A stretch of 49,695 nt of DNA. Source: Treponema sp. UBA6988 (lineage in GTDB: Bacteria > Spirochaetota > Spirochaetia > Treponematales > Treponemataceae). The stretch lies in the NCBI GenBank assembly GCA_002448445.1, contig DJYC01000009.1, forward strand, positions 1 to 49,695, read 5' to 3'. The position numbers and the translations under genes were made by a program. Numbering within the stretch: the first letter of the stretch is position 1; every line of letters begins with the position of its first letter. Shown here piece by piece: positions 43,121-49,695 of the stretch. A model generated the notes under the pieces. The model worked only from the letters and a program-made list of their open reading frames with translations, was not told the origin of the DNA and did no database searches.

Positions 43121-43387
43121 ATGGGACGTACAAAAGGCGGTAGCGGCGCTAAAAACGGACGCGATTCCAACCCGAAACATTTGGGCGTTAAAAAATACGG
43201 CGGAGAAATGGTTAAGGCAGGTTCTATCCTGGTAAGACAGCGCGGAACAAGAATTCATCCGGGTAGCTTTGTAAAGAGGGGCGGAGACGATACCCTCTAT
43301 GCAATTGCCGACGGAAAAGTGGTCTACGGCGAACGCAAGGACCGCAAGATTGTTTCCGTAGAACCGGTTGAAGCCGCTTCAAACTAA
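43121..43387 (+). CDS. rpmA: 50S ribosomal protein L27
   Basis: 88 residues, starting MGRTKGGSGAKNGRDSNPKHLGVKKY, the mature-length form with no FFAS-type leader. L27's N-terminus reaches the peptidyl transferase centre. GGAGG lies eight bases before the ATG. The in-frame sequence upstream has no start codon, so no longer form exists. Then comes a hairpin (CACCTTTT/AAAAGGTG, 43389-43423) and a terminator. Confidence 0.98.
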   Translation: MGRTKGGSGAKNGRDSNPKHLGVKKYGGEMVKAGSILVRQRGTRIHPGSFVKRGGDDTLYAIADGKVVYGERKDRKIVSVEPVEAASN

Positions 43388-43451
43388 GCACCTTTTATAG
43401 TCCGGGCTTTACCGGAAAAGGTGTTCTTAGATTGCAAGAATTCTGTTGAAG

Positions 43452-43492
43452 ATGCCCTGTATGAATTTTTTAGTTCATGCCGGGCATTTTTT
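43452..43492 (+). terminator. Terminator between rpmA and obgE
   Basis: ATGCCC (43452-43457) and GGGCAT (43482-43487), with inner ATGAA/TTCAT, followed by a six-T run. It may reduce read-through into obgE. Confidence 0.7.
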
Positions 43493-43509
43493 CTTTAAAG
43501 GATGTGTTT

Positions 43510-44697
43510 ATGATTCAGTTTGCGGATGAGGCACTTATAACCGTAAGGTCCGGCAAGGGCGGAAACGGCTGTATTTCTTTCAGAAGGGAAAAGTATATAC
43601 CCAACGGAGGCCCCAACGGTGGAGACGGCGGCAGGGGAGGCGACGTGTACGTATGCGTAAGGCGAAACCTTCGCACTCTTGCCCACCTTCGCCACAGGCA
43701 GGTCTTTAAGGCCCAGAACGGACAGGACGGCATGAGCTGGAACCGCTTTGGCAAGGACGGGGAGGACGTGTTTATCCCCGTTCCTCCTGGAACCACCATC
43801 CGCAACGCAGATACGGGTGAGCTTATCCGTGACTTTACGGAAGAAAGCGACGGCAGCCAGCTTATGATTCTTGAAGGCGGAAAGGGCGGCTGGGGAAACG
43901 TGCACTTTAAGAGCAGCACTAACCAGGCACCCCGCTATGCCCATCCCGGAAAACCCGGCAAGGAGATGAACCTGCGCATAGAGCTTTCCATTATGGCGGA
44001 CGTAGGCCTTGTAGGCTTCCCCAATGCGGGTAAGTCAAGCCTTCTGGAAATGTTCACTAACGCAAGGCCTAAGATTGCCCCCTATCCCTTTACCACAAAA
44101 ATTCCAAACCTTGGCGTCCTCCACGTGGACCAGGACAAGGACTTTATCATTGCGGACATCCCCGGAATCATAGAAGGTGCGTCAGAAGGGGCAGGCCTTG
44201 GACTTCGCTTCCTTAAGCACATTTCGCGCACGGCAGCCCTTCTTTTTATGATTGACTGCTCAGACACAAACTATCTTAGCGCATATTCATCCCTAAAGAC
44301 GGAGCTGGAAAAATACGGACGCGGCCTTTTGGACAAGCCAAGAATCGTCCTTTGCAACAAGATAGACGTAGAAGGCGCTGCGGAACATGCGGAAGAGGTT
44401 GCAGCCCAAATAAAGGCGGAAGAACCAGATACTGCTGTTATTGCGGTTTCTGTCTTGGAAAGGAAGAACATAGAAAATGCCAGAAGGTCAATAATCTCCC
44501 TGGTAGAAAAAATGGACTTGCTTTCATCAGCAGAAAAAAATCAGGATTCAGATTCAAAAAATTCTCCTGATTCAAGCAATTCAACTTCTTCAGGCACTTC
44601 ATCATCAAAGAGCAGCTTCCTTGCTTCCCGCTCCGTGGATTCAAGCATGGAAGAACAGTTCCCCGGAAGCGATCCAAGCGAGGGGGCATATTCATGA
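43510..44697 (+). CDS. obgE: GTPase ObgE/CgtA
   Basis: A 395-residue ribosome-assembly GTPase. It has the Gly-rich Obg fold (1-160, GGNGCISFRREKYIPNGGP), then a GTPase domain with GFPNAGKSS, switch FTTKIPNLG, DIPGIIEGASEGAGLG and CNKID. A Ser-rich tail (SSNSTSSGTSSSKSS) of about 55 residues replaces the usual OCT domain. ATG 43510 follows an AAAGGATG stretch; the longer frame upstream is not supported. Its stop overlaps nadD. Confidence 0.96.
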   Translation: MIQFADEALITVRSGKGGNGCISFRREKYIPNGGPNGGDGGRGGDVYVCVRRNLRTLAHLRHRQVFKAQNGQDGMSWNRFGKDGEDVFIPVPPGTTIRNADTGELIRDFTEESDGSQLMILEGGKGGWGNVHFKSSTNQAPRYAHPGKPGKEMNLRIELSIMADVGLVGFPNAGKSSLLEMFTNARPKIAPYPFTTKIPNLGVLHVDQDKDFIIADIPGIIEGASEGAGLGLRFLKHISRTAALLFMIDCSDTNYLSAYSSLKTELEKYGRGLLDKPRIVLCNKIDVEGAAEHAEEVAAQIKAEEPDTAVIAVSVLERKNIENARRSIISLVEKMDLLSSAEKNQDSDSKNSPDSSNSTSSGTSSSKSSFLASRSVDSSMEEQFPGSDPSEGAYS

Positions 44698-45347
44698 AGA
44701 TGGCAATCCTGGGAGGCAGCTTTAACCCCATACACATAGGCCACCTTGCGCTGGCAGACGATGTTTGTGTAACCCTTGGCTACGACAAGATTCTCTTTGT
44801 TCCAACCGCAACTCCTCCCCACAAGGCAATGAGGGAGGTTGTACCTGCACAAGACAGGCTGGGGATGGTCAAAGCCGCATGTTCCCAAGACGAACGCTTT
44901 ATTGCTGAAGGCTGCGAGATAGAGCGGGGCGGTGTAAGCTACACCTGCGACACAATAAGGATTCTGGAAGAAAAATACAAGGACAGCCTGGAAGGAAAAC
45001 TGGGGCTCATAATGGGAGAAGACCTTCTGCCGGACTTTCACCTGTGGAACCGGGCGGAAGAAATAGCCCAAAGGTGCACCCTTATCGTAGCCAGAAGACC
45101 CTACAAGCAGGAGTCCGCCCTCTTTGCAAACAAAAACGTGGGCGACTACGGCAAAACCAACCAGCTTGAATTTGACATAACCAAGGAACCTCTGTTCAAC
45201 AACTGCGTTGCAATAGAAAACCCCCTGCTCACAATCAGCTCAACGGACATAAGGGAAAGAATTTCCTGCGGCAAGAGTTTTGAATATCTTGTCCCGCGTC
45301 CTGTTTTTAGGTATATTATAGACGGTAAGCTATATGGACACAGATAA
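44694..45347 (+). CDS. nadD: Nicotinate-nucleotide adenylyltransferase
   Basis: A 217-residue NMN/NaMN adenylyltransferase that makes deamido-NAD from nicotinate mononucleotide and ATP. It has the nucleotidyltransferase signature GGSFNPIHIGH (7-17) and the C-terminal ISSTDIRERI. ATG overlaps the obgE stop by four bases (ATGA). It overlaps the start of yqeK by 14 bases. Confidence 0.95.
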   Translation: MKMAILGGSFNPIHIGHLALADDVCVTLGYDKILFVPTATPPHKAMREVVPAQDRLGMVKAACSQDERFIAEGCEIERGGVSYTCDTIRILEEKYKDSLEGKLGLIMGEDLLPDFHLWNRAEEIAQRCTLIVARRPYKQESALFANKNVGDYGKTNQLEFDITKEPLFNNCVAIENPLLTISSTDIRERISCGKSFEYLVPRPVFRYIIDGKLYGHR

Positions 45348-45966
45348 CATTAACTTTGACGAGATTGTTGAAAAAATACGCAAGTTCGCATCCGCTGCAG
45401 AAAAAAAGGAGCGGTTCGAGCACAGCGTTCGCGTTGCAGAAACTGCAAAAATCATGTGCGACATGTACGGTGTGGACCCCAAGAAGGGCTACCTTGCAGG
45501 CCTCGCCCATGACATGTGCAAGGATTTGGATGACGAAACCCAGCTTTCCCTTGCCAGCCATGACGGACAACCCATTTCCGACGTGGAAAAGACAAAGCCC
45601 TCTCTGTTGCACGGACGTGCCGCAGCGGAAAAACTCCGCAGGGACTTTGGCATTGACGATTCGGACATAATACAGGCGGTTTCAAGGCATACCCTTGGAG
45701 GAGCAAGCCTCTGCCCGCTCGCAAAAATCATTTATGCCGCGGATAAGATTGAGCCGGGAAGACCCCAGTCCACCCAGGAATACCGGGAAAAACTCTTTGC
45801 CCTAAGTCTCAACAAGCTCTGCCTTGCCGTGCTGGAAGAAAACATGGACTACCTACGCTCAAAGGGCAAAGAAATTGCTCCCGTAAGCTTTAGGTTTCAC
45901 GAGGCACTCAGACGGGACATAGCCTATGACGCAACCCTTGCCATGGACTTTGCCGGGGGCAACTGA
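45334..45966 (+). CDS. yqeK: HD-domain YqeK-like hydrolase
   Basis: A 210-residue metal-dependent phosphohydrolase. HD signature: an early H30 (FEHSVRVAE) and GLAHDMCKDL with H59 and D60, then RHTLGGASLCPLAKIIYAADKIEPGR. The family symmetrically hydrolyses diadenosine tetraphosphate. The nadD-yqeK-rsfS order is common in Firmicutes and other bacteria. Confidence 0.92.
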   Translation: MDTDNINFDEIVEKIRKFASAAEKKERFEHSVRVAETAKIMCDMYGVDPKKGYLAGLAHDMCKDLDDETQLSLASHDGQPISDVEKTKPSLLHGRAAAEKLRRDFGIDDSDIIQAVSRHTLGGASLCPLAKIIYAADKIEPGRPQSTQEYREKLFALSLNKLCLAVLEENMDYLRSKGKEIAPVSFRFHEALRRDIAYDATLAMDFAGGN

Positions 45967-47192
45967 TGGCCGTTTCTAAGGAAAAGCTGAGCGCGCTCTT
46001 TTTGGTTGCCATACTTGCTGTCATGATTGGGGCCGTTGTAGTAATGGCTTCATCGCTTACAAGTGACCCTCTGGAAGAAACGCTTGCCAAGAACGAAGTT
46101 GTAAAAACCCTGCTCGTAATCAACGACGGGGAGGGTAACGCACTTGTAACAGACATATTCGCCTTTTACCCGCCCTACAACAAGGGTGCCTTGTTCGACA
46201 TACCGGGCAACATAGGCGACATCTTCGACAAGAGCCTTGGGCGTACGGACAGAATAGACGCAATCTACCGCGAAAAGGGCATGAAAACCTACGTCGCAGA
46301 AATTGAGCGCCTTACGGACACCGTAATCCCCTTTACAATAGACATAAACCTGGACAACCTTTCCCTGCTAACAGACTTGCTGGGTGGTCTAAACGTACTG
46401 GTTTACTCACCGGTGGACACGGTTACGGAAGAAGGCGAGCGGTGGCTCCTTCCAAGCGGCCAGATAACGCTGGACGGCGACAAGGTAAGAACCTACGTAA
46501 CCTACAGGCTGCCTGGAGAAAGCGACAGCGATGTTGACGACCGCAGGCAGAACGTGCTTGTGGCCCTGCTTTCAGCCATTACGGAAAACAAAAAGAACGT
46601 GCTAAGGAAAAAAGATTTTTCCGTATACGCCTCAAAGTTTGACGCAAGCGTAGATGGCGACTTGTTCTACAAGCTTCTTTCGCTCATCTGCGACGTAAAC
46701 ACGGACAGCCTTTCGCCCCTTTTCCCACAGGGAATGTTGCGCACAACCTCCACAGGCCAGCAGCTTTGGTTCCTTCAGGACGGAGGCCAGCTCATCAAGG
46801 ACGTAATAAAGACAACCCTTGCAACGCTGGTTTCAGAAGAGGAGCGTGGCGGAAGCCGGGTTTATGTCGTAGAAATCCAGAACGCAACAAGCGTAACCGG
46901 TTCCGCAAGAAACGCAGCCTTCCTTTTGCAGGGAATGGGCTACGAAGTCTTAAAGTACGGAAACGCAGACAACGAAATGGAGCACACCCTTATCGTAAGC
47001 CACGTAGGAGACTCGGAATCACTCCGCGTTCTTTCGGACTTCATAAAGTGCAAATACATTGAATACGAAGAAGTAAAACCGCTAAGCTACGGAAACGAAT
47101 CATCGGATGTAGACTTTACCGTGTATCTTGGAAAAGACTGGGACGGCCGTTATGTTCGCGGCGGTTATACAGGAAAAGAAGAGGAAGACTAA
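45966..47192 (+). CDS. LytR-CpsA-Psr family protein with LytR C-terminal domain
   Basis: A 408-residue membrane-anchored protein. An N-terminal transmembrane helix (about 10-30, LFLVAILAVMIGAVVVMA) is followed by an LCP domain (about 60-220) with RTDRIDAIYREKG, LGGLNVLV and VTYRLPGESDSDVDDRRQNVLVALL, and a LytR_C region (about 295-385). LCP enzymes attach glycopolymers to the cell wall in Gram-positives. In a diderm spirochaete the role is open. Overlaps yqeK by one base (TGATG). It often sits in this locus between yqeK and rsfS. Confidence 0.85.
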   Translation: MAVSKEKLSALFLVAILAVMIGAVVVMASSLTSDPLEETLAKNEVVKTLLVINDGEGNALVTDIFAFYPPYNKGALFDIPGNIGDIFDKSLGRTDRIDAIYREKGMKTYVAEIERLTDTVIPFTIDINLDNLSLLTDLLGGLNVLVYSPVDTVTEEGERWLLPSGQITLDGDKVRTYVTYRLPGESDSDVDDRRQNVLVALLSAITENKKNVLRKKDFSVYASKFDASVDGDLFYKLLSLICDVNTDSLSPLFPQGMLRTTSTGQQLWFLQDGGQLIKDVIKTTLATLVSEEERGGSRVYVVEIQNATSVTGSARNAAFLLQGMGYEVLKYGNADNEMEHTLIVSHVGDSESLRVLSDFIKCKYIEYEEVKPLSYGNESSDVDFTVYLGKDWDGRYVRGGYTGKEEED

Positions 47193-47193
47193 T

Positions 47194-47550
47194 ATGGAAA
47201 ATACAGAAAAGACAGAACAGGACAAGGCCCTTGAAATTGCAAAGCTCATGGAAGACGGCAAGGGTCAGGATGTCCGCGTAATAGACGTTACGGGGCTCAA
47301 CAGCTGGACGGACTACTTTGTAATCGTTACGGTAACAAGCAGCGCCCACTGGCAGGGACTCTACAGGCAGGTCAAGGACTACATCGCAGAAAACGGCATG
47401 GAAATCCACCCCACCGCCCGCAAGACTCCCCAGGGCGACGACTGGAACCTAATAGACCTTGGCTCCGTGGTGGTTCATCTTATGTCTGCCGATGCGCGCG
47501 CCTTCTACGACCTGGAAAAACTCTGGCACGCAGGAAAGATTCTAAAATAG
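47194..47550 (+). CDS. rsfS: Ribosomal silencing factor RsfS
   Basis: 118 residues, Iojap/RsfS family, which binds L14 and blocks subunit joining when nutrients are scarce. Marks: VIDVTGLNSWTDYFVIVTVTSSAHWQGL and DDWNLIDLGSVVVHLMSADARAFYDLEKLW. ATG at 47194 lies one base after the LCP stop, with GAGGAAG upstream. It ends the cluster begun at rplU. Confidence 0.95.
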   Translation: MENTEKTEQDKALEIAKLMEDGKGQDVRVIDVTGLNSWTDYFVIVTVTSSAHWQGLYRQVKDYIAENGMEIHPTARKTPQGDDWNLIDLGSVVVHLMSADARAFYDLEKLWHAGKILK

Positions 47551-47907
47551 CTTTTTTCTCATCTGGAGCATACTGCTTTTTTTACTGTGTCCGGCCCTTC
47601 GGAGCCGGCCAGCCTCATTGTTTTCCCCGCTTTGCAGGGTTCCGCCTACGGCTCCATTGCCTCTGGCAACGGCAACGGGTTGCAAGCAACCCTGCCGCCC
47701 TTCCAATCGGGGCTAGGCTCTGTTTCAAGTAAGCTTAATCAGCAGTATTTATCTCAAGATTGTTTTGCAGGCTAACCTTCCGCAAAAGGCAAAATACAAA
47801 GCGGAACAGCCTGTGTTCAAGTGGCAGGTAGAATAAAAGCACCATTCCAGGCAGATTTTGCGGTAAAGACAAAAACCACCCAAAAGCGCAGTAGAATTTA
47901 ATTTATC
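47551..47907. repeat. Intergenic region with GC-rich element copy
   Basis: No gene. A hairpin CCGGC/GCCGG near 47591-47609 follows TTTTTACTGTGTCC, a leader also seen at 17345. Then a plus-orientation element from CGCTTTGCAGGGTTCCGC to CAATCGGGGCTAGG (47628-47717). The stretch to 47907 shows nothing more. Confidence 0.7.
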
Positions 47908-48204
47908 TTAGAAATCCAAGTCGGCAGGATCACTGTCTTCTTCTATTTCTTCATCGTCGTTGTAGAGGTCGTCGTCAAAGCCGCGGCGGCGGTTGTCGTA
48001 GCCGTCTTCAGCTTCCTGGTCATCAAAGGGTTCATCGTAGTCATCATCCTCTTCGTCCAAATCGTCCTCGAATGAACCGTCTTCATCCTCAAAGTCATCG
48101 TCAAAATCATCGTCGTCGTAATCATCGTCAGACTGGAAGTTGTCGTCATAATCTTCATCAAAACCTGCAGCCATAGCAAAGTCAAGAAAATCGTCTTCGA
48201 GCAT
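47908..48204 (-). CDS. Extremely acidic small protein, unknown
   Basis: 98 residues, 53 of them Asp or Glu, mostly as D/E runs broken by aromatics (for example DDDYDDDDFDDDFED). Apart from one RRR patch it has no basic residues. There is no signal peptide, Cys or membrane segment. AAGGAG lies ten bases before the ATG, and a promoter TTGACA (48301-48306) with TACATT (48278-48283) is upstream, so it is a real gene. It may bind a basic protein, a metal or ribosomal components; function is not known. Confidence 0.75.
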   Translation of the reverse strand: MLEDDFLDFAMAAGFDEDYDDNFQSDDDYDDDDFDDDFEDEDGSFEDDLDEEDDDYDEPFDDQEAEDGYDNRRRGFDDDLYNDDEEIEEDSDPADLDF

Positions 48205-48277
48205 GAATTAACTCCTTGTTTTTTGAGCCGGACCTTTAGCATGAATGCTTCTTTTGGGTGACCGGACCCTCAAGTAG

Positions 48278-48306
48278 AATGTAAATTTTACTTGGCCTTT
48301 TGTCAA
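48278..48306 (-). promoter_or_regulatory. Promoter of the acidic-protein gene
   Basis: On the minus strand, TTGACA (48301-48306), 17-base spacer, TACATT (48278-48283). The leader is about 65 bases and contains the small hairpin AGCAT/ATGCT. Confidence 0.55.
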
Positions 48307-48375
48307 TCGGTTTTTGCAAAATAATGCAAAATATTGTAATTTTTTAGAAATGCTTGCAAAATTACCTTTATACGA

Positions 48376-48404
48376 TTGACATTGCTTTGTCAAATGCATA
48401 TAAT
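48376..48404 (+). promoter_or_regulatory. Promoter of ispE
   Basis: TTGACA (48376-48381), 17-base spacer, TATAAT (48399-48404): perfect consensus. Start about 48411, within two or three bases of the ATG at 48413. Confidence 0.75.
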
Positions 48405-48412
48405 GGTGGAGT

Positions 48413-49288
48413 ATGTGCAAGGGTATAACGGTTTTTGCTCCGGCCAAGATAAACATCGGCCTAAAGGTATTCCCAAAGCGACAAGACTGTTATCACGATA
48501 TAAAAAGTATTTTTACCGTCATTAACCTTCGCGACGAGCTTACGGTTAGTCTCTCCGGGCAAAATAATTCCTGTATCGTGGAGTGTGATAATTTTGCTTT
48601 GCCAGAAGAAAACACTTTTACCAAGGCATACAAAGCTTTCTGCGTGCTGACTGGTGTTTGTCAGGGTGTGTGCGTAAAATTGGTAAAGCACATTCCTGCC
48701 GGCGGTGGATTGGGGGGCGGCTCAAGTGATGCTTCTTCTTTTATTCAATCTCTGGACATTTTGTTTGACACGCATTTAACCGAAACCTCTCTAGATGAAA
48801 TTTCATCTCAGGTAGGCAGCGACGTTTTTTTCTTTACAAAGGCTTTGTACAGCGGTTGTGAAAATTTTACAGCCGTCGTCCAAGGAAGAGGTGATAGGGT
48901 AACTCAAATTGAAGGACGTAAGGATTTGCACATCCTGCTTCTTTTTCCTGGTGTCAGCGTTTCTACAAAGGATGCTTACGCATGGATTGATGAGCGCCAT
49001 CAGAAAGAAGGTTTTGCAGCAGATGATGCAGACGGTGACATACGTTCTTTTGTAGAAGAATTTAATAAACCGGTACGGAAGTGGTTTTTTCAGAATGATT
49101 TTACAGCTCCTGTAACCGCTCATTTTGGCGAAATATCCCTTGCATTGCAGGCCTTAAGGCAGTGCGGTGCAGATTTTGTCGATATGTCCGGTTCTGGATC
49201 GTCAGTATTCGGAATATTTAAAGAGGTTGAAAAAGCGCAGGCTGCGTTTCAAATACTGTCCGAAAACTGGCATGCAGCGCTGGTTTAG
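48413..49288 (+). CDS. ispE: 4-diphosphocytidyl-2-C-methyl-D-erythritol kinase
   Basis: A 291-residue GHMP kinase, which phosphorylates CDP-methylerythritol in the MEP isoprenoid route. Marks: FAPAKINIGLKV (9-20), the ATP loop PAGGGLGGGSSDA (96-108) and SQVGSDVFFF. The C-terminal SGSGSSVFGIF motif is also typical. The promoter's predicted start falls almost on the ATG, so the GGTGGAG just before it is probably not transcribed. spoVG follows 26 bases later. Confidence 0.95.
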   Translation: MCKGITVFAPAKINIGLKVFPKRQDCYHDIKSIFTVINLRDELTVSLSGQNNSCIVECDNFALPEENTFTKAYKAFCVLTGVCQGVCVKLVKHIPAGGGLGGGSSDASSFIQSLDILFDTHLTETSLDEISSQVGSDVFFFTKALYSGCENFTAVVQGRGDRVTQIEGRKDLHILLLFPGVSVSTKDAYAWIDERHQKEGFAADDADGDIRSFVEEFNKPVRKWFFQNDFTAPVTAHFGEISLALQALRQCGADFVDMSGSGSSVFGIFKEVEKAQAAFQILSENWHAALV

Positions 49289-49314
49289 CGTGATTACAGG
49301 AGGATAAAAAAACT

Positions 49315-49599
49315 ATGCAGGTGACCGAAATAAAGATCCGCAAGGTAGAAGGTGAGGGAAAGCTTAAGGGCTATGTAACAATTACGTTTGACAACTGCTT
49401 TGTCGTTCACAACATCAAGATTATTGAAGGCAAGACAGGAATGTTCATAGCCATGCCAAGCAGAAAGACGGCTAACGGGGAATACAAGGATGTTGCCCAT
49501 CCTATTAACCCTGATTTTCGCAATGAGCTCCAGGAAAAGATTCTGGGCGAATACGAAGCTGGCCATGTAGAAACGGATTCTAGTGATGCAAATGACTAA
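49315..49599 (+). CDS. spoVG: SpoVG-family nucleic-acid-binding regulator
   Basis: 94 residues: VTEIKIRKVEGEGKLKGYVTITFDNCFVVHNIKIIEG, then FIAMPSRK and DVAHPINPDFRNELQEKIL, the full SpoVG pattern. The family binds DNA and RNA and regulates gene expression in Firmicutes and Borrelia. AGGAGG precedes the ATG. It probably shares a transcript with ispE and possibly the tRNA that follows. Confidence 0.96.
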   Translation: MQVTEIKIRKVEGEGKLKGYVTITFDNCFVVHNIKIIEGKTGMFIAMPSRKTANGEYKDVAHPINPDFRNELQEKILGEYEAGHVETDSSDAND

Positions 49600-49618
49600 T
49601 CTGCATCTTAGTATATTT

Positions 49619-49691
49619 TGGGACGTCGTCAAGTGGTAAGACAACGGCTTTTGGTGCCGTCATTCCGCTGGTTCGAATCCAGCCGTCCCAG
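49619..49691 (+). tRNA. tRNA-Gln (anticodon TTG)
   Basis: A 73-base cloverleaf 19 bases after spoVG: acceptor TGGGACG/CGTCCCA (49684-49690), discriminator G; anticodon stem ACGGC/GCCGT with loop TTTTGGT, giving TTG; T-arm GGTTCGAATCC. CCA is not encoded. No own promoter is clear. Confidence 0.95.
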
Positions 49692-49695
49692 TTTT

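Noticed and set aside
1..49695. Insertion sequence or prophage
   Set aside because: No transposase, integrase or phage structural gene was recognised; the repeats seen are all non-coding.

Overview
The window looks like chromosomal DNA of a spirochaete, most likely a Treponema species from the gut, rumen or mouth rather than T. pallidum. This rests on gene content read from the translations, not on a search. It has a Lol lipoprotein-export system, an LptD-like outer-membrane protein, a PUR-domain protein of the Borrelia BpuR type, DUF285/BspA-like surface repeats, SpoVG, McsA-McsB-ClpC in a diderm setting, and many lipoprotein signal peptides. Species cannot be assigned.

Layout. 1-2465: a repeat-rich intergenic stretch, an S24-type repressor on the minus strand, a strong divergent promoter that may drive a small RNA, decayed gene remnants, and tRNA-Asn. 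2466-13576: a formylglycine-generating-enzyme-like lipoprotein, then a long plus-strand cluster ftsY - unknown exported protein - lolC - lolD - lolE - mcsA - mcsB - clpC, with overlapping or tightly spaced genes. 13795-17312: phosphoribosyltransferase, a large exported beta-helix-type protein and RNase HII. 17645-21391: minus-strand genes for a DUF805 membrane protein, a HAD phosphatase, the PUR-domain protein and ArgJ. 21866-28553: uvrA, lptD and a convergent small gene. 28909-36845: an SDR dehydrogenase, then a minus-strand five-gene operon that joins a sugar-nucleotide dehydratase-like protein and a DegT aminotransferase to a three-subunit molybdenum-hydroxylase-like enzyme. 37188-42201: DUF285 lipoprotein, two unknown membrane or exported proteins and a SPOR protein. 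42426-47550: rplU - prp - rpmA - obgE - nadD - yqeK - LCP protein - rsfS, a conserved ribosome and cell-growth cluster. 47908-49691: a very acidic small protein, ispE, spoVG and tRNA-Gln.

Most longer intergenic gaps are filled by dispersed non-coding repeats, not hidden genes. At least three families are visible. One is a GC-rich element bounded by GCTTTCCGGGG and CTCCAATC. One has the core TGAGCTTGTCGAA and occurs in tandem arrays, with one copy nested inside the GC-rich element. One is a three-hairpin module present three times, whose stems differ in sequence but stay paired.

The observations I think most deserve follow-up are these: an McsB homologue whose catalytic residues are replaced; a molybdenum-enzyme subunit with a 140-residue histone-H1-like tail in a surface-sugar operon; the covarying hairpin module; Prp protease encoded beside an L27 that has no cleavable leader; and the promoter and structured transcript next to the S24 repressor. 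I did not find a CRISPR array, a transposase, a prophage or a clear defence system.
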